DNA of 64,000 nucleotides from Halicephalobus mephisto. Taxonomy: Eukaryota > Nematoda > Chromadorea > Rhabditida > Panagrolaimidae. Location of the stretch: the NCBI GenBank assembly GCA_009193035.1, contig SWDT01000108.1, positions 242,457-306,456 of the forward strand, written 5' to 3'. The number at the start of each line of letters is the position of its first letter. Position 1 is the stretch's first letter. The notes under the pieces are model-generated. The model worked only from the letters and a program-made list of their open reading frames with translations. It did no database searches and was not told the origin of the DNA. Both the position numbers and the translations under genes were made by a program. This document shows, one piece after another, positions 38,143 to 50,551 of this stretch.

Positions 38143-39646
38143 ATGAAAAAAAATTCATTAAATATTTTTTTGTTTTATTTCTTATTAAATTTACAGTATT
38201 GGTAAGGTTTTTACAATATTACTGTAGTTTCATCAAATTACTTCAGTTCGGGCCAACTGTACGGTTCCAATTTTCTGACTGCCCTGAGGGGCTACAACAC
38301 CGATGTTTGTCGATTTATCTCCTGTCCTTTCGGACAATACTGTATCAGTGGAATCTGCACGTCTTCTTTGGGAACTGGATCTCTGGGCTATGATTACGGT
38401 CTTACTGGAGTCAACACCCTCAATAACAATTACGGCACCGGTCTGATGGGAAATGGCCAATGTCAGTTTTTTCTTTTTTGATAACTAAGATTCTGAAAAA
38501 GGGTATATTCCAGAATCTAATAAGATTCTGAAAAAGGGTATATTCCAGAATCTAATAAGATTCTGAAAAAGGGTATATTCCAGAATCCAATGAGATTCTG
38601 AAACATTTGAGAACTTGGAAGTTTCTGGAGAGTTCTAAAAACTATTAGAAATTTTTTAAATTTTCCAAAATACTGTAGGAATTTTAGAAGCTTCTATTAA
38701 GTTTTAAAAAATTTCAAAGGATTCTAGAATTGAAAGACAGATTCTGAGATGTTCTAGAAGTCTGCGGAGGTTTCTAGAATCTCCAGAAAGTTCATAGTTT
38801 TTATATTTCTAAGAAATTCTAGAATTGAAGACTCAGACCTAGAAGTCTGGGGATTTTTAAAATACCTCGAAGTTTCTGGAGTTTCCGAAAATCCGGTGCA
38901 GTCTTCTAGACCTTTCTAAAATCTGCGTAAATCCCCAGAATCCAATGAAAAATTCCCCAGAATTTCAGTGGTTTTTAGAATCCTCTAAACCTTTGTAAAA
39001 ATCATTAGAATCTTCCAGAACCTAATAGAAACTTTCCAAAGTAACATTCGAGTTCATCAAAGTTTCAAACATTACGGAAATGCTTGTTTAAAATATTTAA
39101 TGTTTTTTAATTTTAATAATAATTTCACAAAACATTCAGTATGTGCCGAAACTTTGGATTGCACAGCAGGCCAATACTGTCAATCCGGTCGTTGTGTCTC
39201 TTCCACAACAGCTAGTCTTTACGGAGCTTACGGAACAGGCCAAGTAGTCACAGGAGTCCAACCTTGTACTCTCATGCAAGATTGTCTTAACGGTCAAATC
39301 TGTGTCAACGGTTACTGTTCTCAAAGTAACGTAGCTTACACAGGTTCCCAAGTTATTCCCCAACAAAGTTGTAAGTTTTCTACATTATAAAAATCTTTTT
39401 ACAATTTTTTTCCAGCTTGTTCCACAGGTGCCGTATGTCCAGTAGGTCAATACTGCATCATGGGAATCTGCGTCCAAAACATGTTCTCCTCCACATTCGG
39501 TCAGTCCCACCTTTATCCTTTATCCCTATCCCTTAATCCCATTTTCAGCCTGTGCAAGTGGAACCATCTGCCCTCCAGGCATGTTCTGTCAACTCGGCCG
39601 TTGTGTCACCAACGGACTTTTCGGTCTTGCTGGCAAAAAGAAATAA
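38143..39646 (+). CDS. Secreted cysteine-repeat protein, five C-C-C-C modules
   Basis: Exons 38143-38201, 38247-38461, 39140-39370, 39416-39499, 39549-39646; 228 residues. A signal peptide ([20 protein letters not shown]) is followed by five modules of the pattern C-x(4-6)-C-x(3-4)-(Q/M)(Y/I/F)C-x(4)-[90 protein letters not shown]. The introns after exons 2, 3 and 4 are all phase 1, so exons are symmetric units that can be shuffled or skipped. The pattern resembles nematode EB-type cysteine-rich extracellular proteins; no function can be assigned. An AATAAA lies at 39691, and the gene ends 62 bp from the convergent TPR gene. Confidence 0.85.
38769..39090. repeat. Dispersed repeat copy B (pair with 30150-30465)
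   Basis: Intron 2 of the Cys-repeat gene. Preceded at 38500-38600 by three tandem copies of a ~36-bp unit with GATTCTGAAAAAGGGTATAT. See copy A for the shared anchors. Confidence 0.85.
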
Positions 39647-39708
39647 GTCTTTCATTTTTCCAACCAAAAATACAAAAAATTTTGTGGAATAATAAAAAAA
39701 AAATACTT

Positions 39709-42700
39709 TTAATTCAGAACCACAATATCCTCATCATCATCTTCATCGTGTTTCTGATCTCCATCACCACCGAAATCATCACCTTCAGATTGTTCACCGC
39801 TATGAACATCAAGTTCTTCATCATCATCATCCTCAACATTATCATCATCATTATCTTCATAGTCATCTTCATCATCACCACCTTCATTGAAGTAAGGATT
39901 CGGCAAAGCCCCTTCACCATATTGCTGATCCTGTTGTTCATACGATTCATCTTCACCATCAAAATTAACAAATTGCGGAGGTTCAGAATACGAATCACCT
40001 TCTTCTTGTCCACCTTCAACATACATTTGTTGATCATCATTATCATTTTCTCCATCAGAAGGTGCTCCAATATTATCATCAGCTGGTATTTCCTCCATTT
40101 CCGCATCAATAGGATTATCTTGCATAGCCGGAGCTTCATTAGTTTCATCTTGTTGTTCCTGTTCCATCGAAGGTACTTTATCCGAAGCTCCATAAGACGG
40201 TTGTTCATTCATCGCAGCACTTTCCTCTCGTTCAATTGCTTCTTCCTCTTCTTCAAGCCCAAGTTGTTCCTGTGATTCCATCAATTCACCCTCTGGTTCA
40301 GGTTCAACTGGTTTCGGTTCTTCAGCTTTCGGAGGTTCATTATAAACAATTCGTCTACGTTTCGGAATTGATCGATTTTCTGATTCCACCGTCGGAGGCA
40401 AAATCCGTTTCCTCGTCTCTTCAGATCCCCCTTGAGAAGCTACCGTAGAACTAGCAGTAGAAATCTGTTGTCGAAGTTTCGCAATTTCAGTATTTAAAGA
40501 ATCTCTTTCAGATTCAACTGTAGAAAGTTGTTGACGAAGTTCATTTTGATTATCCAAAGCTTTTCGAAGATGATTATCTAAGGACTTATTTCTCAAACTA
40601 CTTTCTGTTTCTTTTTGAGAAAGTTCCGCAACTTTCGCTTCAAGTTCATCCAATTTCGTTTTCAATTCCGTTTTTTCTTGTACAACAGCTTGATTCTGTT
40701 TAATCAACTCCTCCTTCTCTCTTCTCAAATTATTATTTTCCGTAATCTTAGTTGATAAATTCTTCCTAAGATTAACAAGTCTACTGTTATCATCAGGTCC
40801 ACCAACAACCGGACTTAGCATTTGTTGTAGTTCCGCTTTAGCTTTTTCCAATTCTTCCTTCAATTTAGTGTTCTCACCAGTTAAAGTTACAACTTTTTCA
40901 TTAGGTCCATCACGATATCTTCTAGCTAATTCCCGAACAGACACAAGTTTCTTCTTCGTATCTGTATATTCATTTTTCACAGTTTCAAGTTCCTTTTCTA
41001 ATTCCACAACCCTAAAATCCCAATATTACAAAAACTACAAAAATATAAAAACAAACTTTTTACTCATAGTAGATTCCAAATTACCAGACAACGCATGAAA
41101 TTCTTCTTTTTCCTTTTCTTTCGATTCCAGAGCATTCTTCAAACGATCAAGTTCCATTGCTTGTTCCGTAACTTGTTTCTCAAGATAAATATTTTTATTT
41201 ATATGTTGTTGAAGATCCTTCTTAAGCGCATCATTCGAAGCATCCACAGATCCTACAGCATTCAATTTATTCTGAATTTCATTTCTTTCATTAGTAATTT
41301 GTTGAAGTTTCGTCTGCAGAGCAGAATACTGTTGTCGTTGATTATTAAGTTCCATTGAAATCTGTTCTTTAGCTCTAGCAATTGCTTCTAATTTTTGAAT
41401 TTCACCAGAAAGCTGTTCATTTGAAGATTTAAGTTCATTCACAACTTGATTCAAATTATCCCTTGCTGATTCTGCTTCTTTTAATTTATTCTTCATTTGA
41501 TCAAACTGTGATACTTCTGGAGACTTTAAGAAACCTTCAACAGATGCTAAAGCAGAATTAAAACGTTGAACATCGATACTTTTTTCTTTCAAAACTTCCA
41601 CTTCTGCTTTCAATTGATTAACATTAGATTCCGATCTAGTCAAATCCTCATTTGCTTGATGAAGAGACCCCCGAAGTCTACATGCTTCATCTATTTTCTC
41701 TTTCATTTGATAGTTCAAATCCTGAATTCTAGCTTCCAACGAGTCTACTGCCAATTTATATTTGACTGCTTCTTCCGTTTTCTTTTTAATTTCTTTTTCA
41801 AACTGAACAACTTTCTTAACGGCCAACTCTTGGTTCTTCTTCTGCATTTCGAAATTACTTTCAAGATGAGCATTGGTAGATTTCAACTCTGCAATCAAAT
41901 TATTCAAATGTTCAATACGTCCATTTAGAGTCTCATCATTCAATTTCTTATCCTTGATGATATACTCCAACTTAGTCTCCAAAGCATTGTATTTACTTTT
42001 CCATTCACTTGTAATCTCCGCTTCCAAAATCGCTCGTCCTTCCGATGTAATTCGTTCAAGTTCTGTTTTTAAATGATTTCTTTCTTTTTCTAATTCAGCA
42101 ACTGATGTTCTCAATTTATCCTGCATATCTTCATAAACTTCAATCTGTTGTCGACACCGATCTACTTCTTGTTGCATTGTTTCAATTCTATAAAGCAATA
42201 ATTACAAAGTTTTTATTTCTTAAAAACCTACTCTTCCAATCTTGCTTTTTTCACAATTTCCTCATGAGCAGCTTTTAATTCTTCTATTTGAGTAAGAGAA
42301 TTCATATATTTATCATGAAGTTCTGAAATCGTAAGAAAAGACGAAGCATCATCAGCTGATTCTTCTTGCCCTAGAGGATCATTTTGGTGTTCAAAATGAT
42401 ATACAAACTTCCTGACTTGTTTCTTCAATTCATCATTTTCTCTTTGAGCACAAACAAAATCAGTTTTCATAAACCCAAGCTCCCGTTCAGCGTTATTCTT
42501 TTTATTCCGAAGATCTTCATTTTCTTCGAACATTTCATTAATTCTTCTTTTGAACTCTTCATTTTCTTCTAGAATAACTTCATACTCTTTTTTCAGCAGA
42601 AGAATATTCGGAGCCTTCTGCTTGAATTCTTCAACGAGATTCTCAACATAATCTTCTAGTTGTTTCCTGGCCTTCCTCTCTTCTGTCAGTTCCCCAATCA

Positions 42701-44416
42701 CTTTACAATGTTTAGCATAAATAGCCGTAAGTGAAGCTCCTGAAGACACAAGTTCAGCAACCGATGCAGCAGCCGGAGACACAGCAGGAAGATCACCAAC
42801 AGATGCTGCTAGTTCTAAAACATTCCAATAATCATTACAATAAAAGTCCAAAAACTTACGACTTCCACCGTATCTCAAAAGTTCGTTAGCTTTATCGAGT
42901 TCATCTTGTAAGTGAATGATTTTGAGATCGCGTTCTGCCAGTTGATTACTGGATTCTTCCGCAAGTTTCCTGGCTTCGGCTTGAACTTCTAATAGAGCTT
43001 CATCTTTATTCTTCAACAACTTTCGGAGTTCTTCATCGTCGTTTTTCAACGTATTGATTTCAGATTCCAAATTATCAATTTTCTCTTGAAAAGTTGAGAT
43101 GATCATTTCCTTCAGATTCAGCTCATCCTTAAGAGATTTCATCGACTCCTCTCTATTCTGAACAAGTTCGTTGATCTGAGCACGAAGTTTTTCATTTTCG
43201 CCTTCATGTATCGCGACTGCAGCCCCGAGAGTTTCAACCTCCTTATTCAATATCTCGATTTGTTCTTCAGAAGTCTTCTTATCAGCAGCAAGCTGTCTTT
43301 CGAATCCCAATACTTCAAGTCTAAGGGAAGAAATTGTAGTTTCACGATCAGCAATTTCCTTGGTGTACCATTCCCGGTTCTTGGCCGTGAGCTCCATTTC
43401 TCGAGCCCACGATTGTCTTTCGATATCCAAAGCAGTTTTCTCAGATTGGAATTCGTTAATCTGAGCTTGGAGTTGTTCAGCTTTTTCTTTGAATTTCTTG
43501 ACTTCTGAGGTGGTAGATTCGAAATCTTCAGTGAGTTGTTTTTTCTCATTTGTTAGTTTTTCTATTTGAGCTTCATAAGTGTCTTTGTTGCTCTTCAGCT
43601 CCGTTATTTCTTTCTGATAAGTTACACGTTCGGAAAGAAGGGATTCCCGTTCTTTGTCTAGTTGGAGGTTAAGTTCGCTTTTTTCAAGATTTGCCTTTTC
43701 TGAAATGTAACATTCTTGTAGAATTTTTATGCGAATTCATACCTAAGGACTGAATTGACGTCTTCAGAGTAGTGTTCTCCTTCATAAACTCCTCACATTT
43801 CTCCTGTGATTCGTCCAACTGCTGCTTCAGCATGTAAGATTCACGTTCTAAAAATTTCGAAACACATCATTATATAGAAGTAATTTTGCTAAGAAATTGT
43901 CTTGAATTTCTAGTCAACTTTCAGAAGTTTAGGTTTCTGCTGTTCACAGATTTCTACTAGATGTTAAAGGATTTCAGAAATTTTAAAATAAATCTTGGAA
44001 AATTCCAAGAACTTTAATGGAATTCTAAGACCGAAGAAATTCCATTAAATTCCAAAAGGCTTTAGAAATGTTCATGGAATTTAAAACGTTCTAGAAATCT
44101 GTACTAGATTTTGAACAATTGTAAAAATTTGCACAAGTTTGAAAGACTTAAACTTTCTAATTTCAGAACATTCCTGAAGCTTTTACTGAATTTCGTAATC
44201 TTCGAAAAGTTCCTATAACATCCCAAAGAGTTCCAGAAACATCTATGGGACATAAAAAGAGCTTCGAAATTTCGTACTAGATGCTAGATGTCTCCAGAAT
44301 CCCCCGGTCCATATAAACATTGCAAACATACCGAGATCAGCAATCTTGGCCTTGAATTCATCTTCTTCCTGTACAGGTTCACCCGTAGGAGCGGAAGTAT
44401 TCGCAGATTCATCCAT
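39709..44416 (-). CDS. npp-21: Nuclear pore basket protein TPR/Megator (NPP-21-like)
   Basis: Six minus-strand exons: 44416-44332, 43847-43743, 43699-42860, 42814-42232, 42187-41057, 41011-39709; 1,348 residues. Nearly the whole protein is predicted coiled coil. The diagnostic TPR block starts near residue 343: [24 protein letters not shown]...(Y/E)[13 protein letters not shown], matching the conserved LSPAAA-LLKSGMTLTE region. The C-terminus is an acidic, unstructured tail (runs of Asp/Glu, ending DEDIVVLN), as in vertebrate TPR. It is shorter than the ~2,300-residue fly and human proteins. TPR forms the nuclear basket and recruits Mad1/Mad2 (established). Introns of 45 bp at 42815-42859 and 41012-41056; the first has no stop and is a multiple of three, so retention would not break the frame. 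The donor at 41056 is GTTTGT. Confidence 0.9.
43860..44300. repeat. TTCTAGAA-rich sequence in TPR intron 1
   Basis: Intron 1 of TPR (43848-44331) is made of degenerate TTC/GAA-rich text (TTTCTAGAA, CATTCCTGAAGC) like that at 11.9-12.4, 30.0-30.4 and 38.5-39.1 kb. No gene. Confidence 0.5.
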
Positions 44417-44669
44417 TCTGAAAAAAAGTAAAATTTAAAAAATTTAAAAAGTAAAAAAGTAAAAAAGTAAAGAACTAAAAAGGAAAACTTCGACGAGCAG
44501 AGCGCGGGAAGAACGGAAAACAGCGAAATACCAGACCGAGAGCCCGATTTCGCTGCGAGAGCGGGTTCTTCCAATTGGCCCGTGACAGATTTGTTTGGTA
44601 AACTATTATTCGATATATGAAATTACCGTTAATATTTATATTCAAATTTCCTTATAGTTAATTTTATTC
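44417..44669. promoter_or_regulatory. Shared divergent promoter region of TPR and the ClC gene
   Basis: Only 253 bp separate the two start codons. A GC-rich stretch at 44490-44580 stands out from the flanking A/T runs and is the likely core; no TATA-like site is evident. Confidence 0.5.
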
Positions 44670-47600
44670 ATGTTCGTGCCATCGAATTCAGAAATTGTCG
44701 AACCTACTTACGATGATAAAGAAGAAGTTACAACAAGCCAGTAAGTTTTATTTTTTGCATTTGCTTCCCTTATTTCGTAAGATTTATTTTGTTATTTTTG
44801 ATGGTACACAGGTGCTGCAAATCACTTACAACTGACCACGACCAAGTCTGCTTAATTACGTCCAGTTACAAGTGATTATGGAGCATCTGCAAAAAAATGT
44901 AATATTTTTGATTTTGTACTTATTTCATAATTTTATGTAATTTCTTAATCAATAGTATATTGTAAAAGTCATATATGAACTTTCCCATAAAACAGTCCTG
45001 AGACTTTTTAAAGTTTTAAAAATTGTCATAAATGTTGTGTAATCACTTGTAGTTGAGCCTAATCAAACAAGTTCGATTACGTTCAGTTGTGATTCCAGCA
45101 CCTGCAAAAATATGTAATATTTTTGATTTTGTACTTATTTTATAATTTTATGTAATTTCTTAATCAATAGTATATTGTAAAAGTCATATATGAACTTTCC
45201 CATAAAACAATCCCGACACGACTTTTTTGAAGTTTTAAAAATTGTCATGCTGGATAGTGACTTGTAACTGAACGTAGCCGAACTTGTTTAATTACGTCCA
45301 CTTCTGAGTGATGTCCAGCATCTGTGGAATTCGATTGACTTGATGTATTAATTAAGTACGGCAAATTAATTAAAAAATCAGAAAAAATGCCATAAATTTT
45401 TGATTAACTAATTTTTGCAGCAAATATGGCGATTTCCACACTATTGATTGGCTTCGAGATTTGGCCAGAGACAGGAAGAGACACAAGTACATAAGTTCTC
45501 AAAAAGATGATTTTCCTTTCGGTTTGTTTATGTCCATATTCGACGCGGGTAGTGGATGGCTATGTGTCCTCATGGTCGGGATCGCGGCTGGAGCGACTGC
45601 TGGTGTGATTGACATCGGAGCTCGATGGATGTCGGATCTGAAGGACGGAGTATGTGCAGATAGATTTTGGCTAGATCGAGAGCATTGTTGTTGGTCAGCA
45701 AACGACACTGCTTACAAAGATGCCGATTGTTATAATTGGAAAACTTGGCCAAATTTATTCGGTCACGAAAACAAAGGAGCTTTATATTACATGGTGGATT
45801 TTGCGTTCTACGTGATATGGTCTGTCGCTATGGCAGGATTCGCGGTGTGTCTGGTGAAAGTCTTCGCTCCCTACGCTTGTGGATCAGGTATTCCGGAAAT
45901 CAAATGCGTTTTGTCTGGTTTCGTAATCAAGGGATATCTCGGGAAATGGACTTTCGTCATCAAAGCCGTCGGTCTGATCCTCGCCTCTGCCTCAGGCCTG
46001 AGTTTAGGCAAAGAAGGCCCCATGGTCCATCTGGCTTGCTGTATTGGAAACATTTTCTCCTACATATTCCCCAAGTACGGTAACAATGAAGCCAAAAAAA
46101 GGGAAATCCTCTCCGCTTCCGCCGCCGCAGGGGTTTCCGTGGCTTTCGGAGCCCCTATTGGCGGTGTCATGTTTTCCCTCGAGGAAGCCAGTTATTACTT
46201 CCCGTTGAAGACGATGTGGAGGTCCTTCTTCTGTGCCTTGGTCGCCGGGATCATCCTGAGGTTCGTCAACCCCTTCGGCAGCGACCAGACTTCCCTCTTC
46301 CACGTGGATTACTCGATGAAATGGACGTTTATGGAGTTGATCCCGTTCGCTTTGCTCGGGATCTTCGGCGGAATCATCGGAAGTTTCTTCATTTGGTGAT
46401 TTTTTAAATTTATTTTTAAAAAATTCTAGAACTTTTTAGGATTAAATTTGTGATTTTAGAATTTTCTAAATTATTATTAAAATTTCTGAAATTTTGTAAT
46501 TTTATAGATATTTTTAAAAATTCTAAACTTCAATAGAAGCTTCTGGAAAATTTTAGAATTTCATGAAAGATTTTAGAAATTTAAATTTTTTCAAAATTCG
46601 AAAATATTTTATAATTTTTTGAAATTTTTATAATTTTTTAAAATATTAAAATTTTGTGAAATTTCTAGAATTTTCTCAAAATTTGAAAATATTTTATAAT
46701 TTTTTGAAATTTTTATAATTTTTTAAAATTTCTAGAATTTTCTCAGAATTCGAAAATATTTTATAATTTTTTAAAATATTATAATTTTTTGAAATTTTTA
46801 TAATTTTTTAAAATATTAAAATTTTGTGAAATTTCTAGAATTTTCTCAGAATTAAAAAACATTTATAAAATTCTAAAAACTCAAAAAAATTATAAAAAAT
46901 TCCCAAAACCTTCCAAAATCCAATTGATATTTTTAAATTTTCTAAGATGTTTTTGGAATTTTTAAAACTTTTTCAAAATTCACTGAGCTTCTGGAATCTT
47001 TAAAAATTTGTTTTTTCTCATTTTTGGTTAAATTTTTAAGTTTCTAAAAATCTGAATTTTAAAATAATGTAATTTCAGGGCAAACATCAAATGGTGTCGT
47101 TACAGAAAAACGAACAAAAGTTTAGGAAGAAATCCGATCTACGAAGTCCTGGTGGTCAGTTTAGTGACAGCTTCGATTGCGTATTTCAATCCTTACACGA
47201 GAAAAAGTGCATCTTCTTTGATAAAACAACTTTTTGACAGATGTGGACCTGAGGATTACATGATGGATCTATGTGATTACCAAAATCAAAGTTTCTCAAG
47301 CGACAAAGTGGACGACAACTATCACACGGGGGAATTCGGATTAGGCGTTCAAACGGCTTTTTGGCAGTTAATTGTGGCTTTAATTTGTAAAATGGTATTT
47401 ACTATTTTTACTTTTGGAATCAAAGTACCCTCAGGATTGTTTGTTCCAAGTATGGCCATGGGAGCGATTGCCGGAAGATTACTAGGGATAAAAGTCGAAG
47501 GTTTCGTAAGTGCAATTCAGAAGACCCCCGGAAGCTACTATTGGGCATGTCAAATCGGCAAAGATTGCGTGATGCCAGGACTGTACGCCATGGTTGGAGC

Positions 47601-49280
47601 TGCTGCCGTCCTTGGAGGAGTCACCAGAATGACAGTATCCCTAGTTGTGATTATGTTTGAACTTACTGGAAGTCTAGAATTCATCGTTCCTACAATGGTC
47701 GCTGTAATGTTTGCCAAATGGGTTGGTGATGCTATATACAACATGGTAAGTTTCATACCGTATATTATGTAACTAAAATTATTATAATTTAATTTCTTAT
47801 ACAATAACAAAAAAATACTGTATATTACTGTATTTTTCAGAGTAAGTTCTAAAATTCGAAGTATTATATTTTCAAAGTTTCGTTTCAAAAGTTACAGTAA
47901 TATATGGTAGTTTTACATTACTGTATAGTAAGCTAAATTACAATGATTTTAAAATTACAAAAGTACTGTAGATTTGATATTAATGTTTTCCGAATATTTA
48001 GCACAATTTTGTTCTTAATTTTAACCTTTTTTCGAAAAGTTACAGTAGTTTTACATTACTGTATAATAAGCTAAATTACAATGATTTTAAAATTGTGAAA
48101 GTACTGTAGACTTGATATTAATGTTTTCTAAGTATTTAGTACAATTTTGTTCTTATTTTTAACCTTTTTTCGAAAAGTTATAGTAATATACAGTACTTTT
48201 ACTCTAATATGGACTAAGTTGCAGTAATTTTGAAATGATTAAAGTACCGTATTTTTTGTAAATTGTTAAAAATAAGTATTTCAGGGTATTTACGATGCTC
48301 ATATTGATCTTAATTCTTATCCTTTTTTGAATAACAAAGAAGAATATCCATTTTCGACAGTGGCTGCTTCTGTAATGAAACCGGGATTGGACAGTAATAG
48401 TCCTCTACATGTGATTTACCAAGACTCGATGACGGTTGGAGAACTGGAACAATTGCTAAGAGACACATCGTGTAATGGATTCCCAGTGGTCATTTCTGGT
48501 GATAATGCTTTTGTGGTTGGATACTGTACAAGAAGGGACCTACAGTTAGGACTGAATAATGCAAGGAAAAGTCACCAATATGTGACGACGAATTCTAGAG
48601 TTTATTTCACGACTAATGTTCCTGAATTTGATCCAACCGGGACCTCACCTGCTCCCTTGAGGTTGAGGAAGATTGTAGATTTGGTAAGTATATATTTTGG
48701 AATTTTGTAATTGGAAATTGTAATTTAAAAAATATGATTTTTCGAAATTGTCACGTAAAAGCAAAAAGTGGTAAATTTAATGATTTTTAGTGGTTTATTA
48801 TTTTTTACTTTTTAACTGAATTTTTAAAATTGTCTAAAAATAATTTTGGAAATTTTATTTTTCTAGATTTTTAGAAAATTTTAAACGTTTTTTATTTTTT
48901 TAAATAATTATTTTTTATTTTTTAAAAGGTTTTTTAAATTTTTAAAATAATTATTTTTTAATTTTTAAATAATTATTTTTTATTTTTTTAAAAGGTTTTT
49001 TTATTTTTTTAAATGATTATTTTTTATTTTTTTAAATGATTATTTTTTATTCTTTTAAATAATTATTTTTTATTTTTTTAAATGATTGTTTTTTATTTTT
49101 TTAAATGATTGTTTTTAGGCCCCTATGACGTTGAGTGATCAGACCCCTATGGAGATCGTGATAGATATGTTCAGAAAACTGGGAATGAGACAAGTATTAA
49201 TTACAAAAAATGGCAGGTTACTTGGGATCATAACAAAGAAGGATATTTTGGAATTTATGAAAGAGGGTGATCAACAATGA
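44670..49280 (+). CDS. clh-5: ClC-3/4/5-type chloride/proton exchanger (CLH-5-like)
   Basis: Exons 44670-44740, 45421-46395, 47079-47745, 48285-48683, 49119-49280; 757 residues, full length for the ClC-3/4/5 branch. The N-terminal FHTIDWLRD, selectivity motifs GSGIPEIK (178-185), GKEGPMVH with the gating glutamate at 222, [12 protein letters not shown] with the proton-path glutamate region at 278-279, and GIKVPSGLF are all present, so it should exchange 2 Cl- for 1 H+ in endosomal membranes. Two cytosolic CBS domains occupy exons 4-5 ([11 protein letters not shown]...NGFPV and [19 protein letters not shown]...GIITKKDIL). Polyadenylation signals AATAAA near 49381. Divergent from TPR. No defects seen. 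Confidence 0.95.
44886..45255. repeat. Tandem duplication in ClC intron 1
   Basis: A ~145-bp segment at 44886-45030 (GTAATATTTTTGATTTTGTA ... TTTTAAAAATTGTCATA) recurs at 45110-45255 with ~97% identity; the intervening CAAGTCTGCTTAATTACGTC/AAACAAGTTCGATTACGTTC segments are more diverged copies. Unit length about 222 bp. Confidence 0.8.
46400..47070. repeat. Low-complexity ClC intron 2
   Basis: ATTTTATAATTTTTT and GAAATTTCTAGAATTTTCTC units in tandem; nothing else. Introns 3 (47746-48284, two ~155-bp copies with TTACAGTAGTTTTACATTACTG) and 4 (48684-49118, a ATTATTTTTTATTTTTTTAA microsatellite) are also repeats. Confidence 0.75.
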
Positions 49281-50551
49281 TTTTATTTTTTATTTTGCGG
49301 CTTTCATATTTAACCAGATTTTTTGATATTTATTGTTGTAATTTGATCAGCAACTGATCTGGTATTTGAAAAAATTGAAATAAATAATAAATCTGTGAAT
49401 GCAAGTTTTTAGAGAAATTTTGAGTTTTTGATTCATATATGAATTTTCAGTTTTCAGTGAATCAGGTAGACACAGAAGAATACCTGCTGACAAAGTCGGA
49501 AATTAAAAAATGTAACATGAACGAAGAGCGAAAAGAAAATGGCTGTAGGACAGTTGCCTCCCAGGAACATTTGATCCCCGTTTTTTAAATTTGCACTGAT
49601 TTCTGAATTTTTTCTTTTTAAATTAATTTTTCCTACTTAACTGAGATATTGAGTTAATTTAATTATAGAAAAAATTAATATAAAAACGAAACAAATTACA
49701 TATTGCGAAATAGAAGGAAACGAATGTCGTACAATTCCTTCGATTTGCACTGATTTCGGACTTTTTTCTTTTTAAATTAATTTTTCCTACTTAATTAAGA
49801 TATTGAGTTAATTTAGTTATAGAAAAAATTAATATAAAAACGAAACAAATTATATATTGCGAAATAGAAGGGAGCAGACACCGCTGGGAAGCGACTGCCG
49901 CACGACCAAGAAACCCAAAATGCATATCTCGCGCCCACGTAAAAAAGGAAAATCTGGCCAAAAAAAGTCCCACAACGAAAGAGAAAAGACGGTGAGAAGA
50001 ACATTTAAATTCAGTTTTTAATTGTTAAATTATTATTATCAAATTTCCAAGTTTTGTAATTTGTAAACTTTGTAAAAATAGTACGCCATCTGGTCAGGAC
50101 GACGGAAGACAAAGTTATCCGTTGTTTTCCTACCATTTACAGTACCCAAAGACGAAGATTTTCAAAAATGTGTAAAAGTACCCAAAGACGAAGATTTCCA
50201 AAAATGTTTCAAGTCCCAAATGAGCGTTATTGATTAATCCGATCAGAAACAATATTCCTAAGCTTATTTAGCGGATCCGAAGTGCGAAACTCCCGCCGAG
50301 TCAGTTTGATCATATTCCTTCACATTGGACCCGTTAAATCTGTTTGCTCGTAAAAGGCCAAATGAATGACCGACTCATGAGGCCAGTTCAACTTACCTGC
50401 TTGTATCAGGCCAGTTAGATCTACTTTCTTGCATGAGGCAAGCGCGAGTGACCGCTGGACTGGTAAAACAACAACTAGAACTAGTTTTATTTTTTGTTTC
50501 ATCTTGATAAATTCTTTCTTTCGTTTTTTATTTACCTAAAATCCTTCAAAG
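49281..50551. repeat. Spacer with dispersed ~150-bp repeat (GATATTGAGTTAATTTA family)
   Basis: Two head-to-tail copies (about 49590-49740 and 49745-49905) contain TTGCACTGATTTC, TTTCTTTTTAAATTAATTTT, GAGATATTGAGTTAATTTA and ATTGCGAAATAGAAGG. The same unit occurs three times in the carrier intron at 52.8-53.3 kb, and a relative at 22.42-22.53 kb. A 28-bp direct repeat (TACCCAAAGACGAAGATTT...) lies at 50140-50210. A 60-codon minus-strand frame at 50320-50502 starts with a signal-peptide-like stretch but overlaps internal repeats and is not called. Confidence 0.65.

Noticed and set aside
39460..40275. Long plus-strand open frame of 271 codons rich in Ile/Phe
   Set aside because: It is the complement of the acidic TPR tail; GAT/GAA-rich codons read as Ile/Phe/Ser on the other strand. 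TPR frame, homology and splice signals explain the region.
43206..43549. Plus- and minus-strand frames of about 100 codons inside the TPR gene
   Set aside because: Shadows of TPR exon 3, which is in another frame and carries the coiled-coil heptads.
50320..50502. 60-codon minus-strand frame with a signal-peptide-like start
   Set aside because: The rest overlaps short internal DNA repeats that produce repeated LTG residues; no supporting splice or homology.
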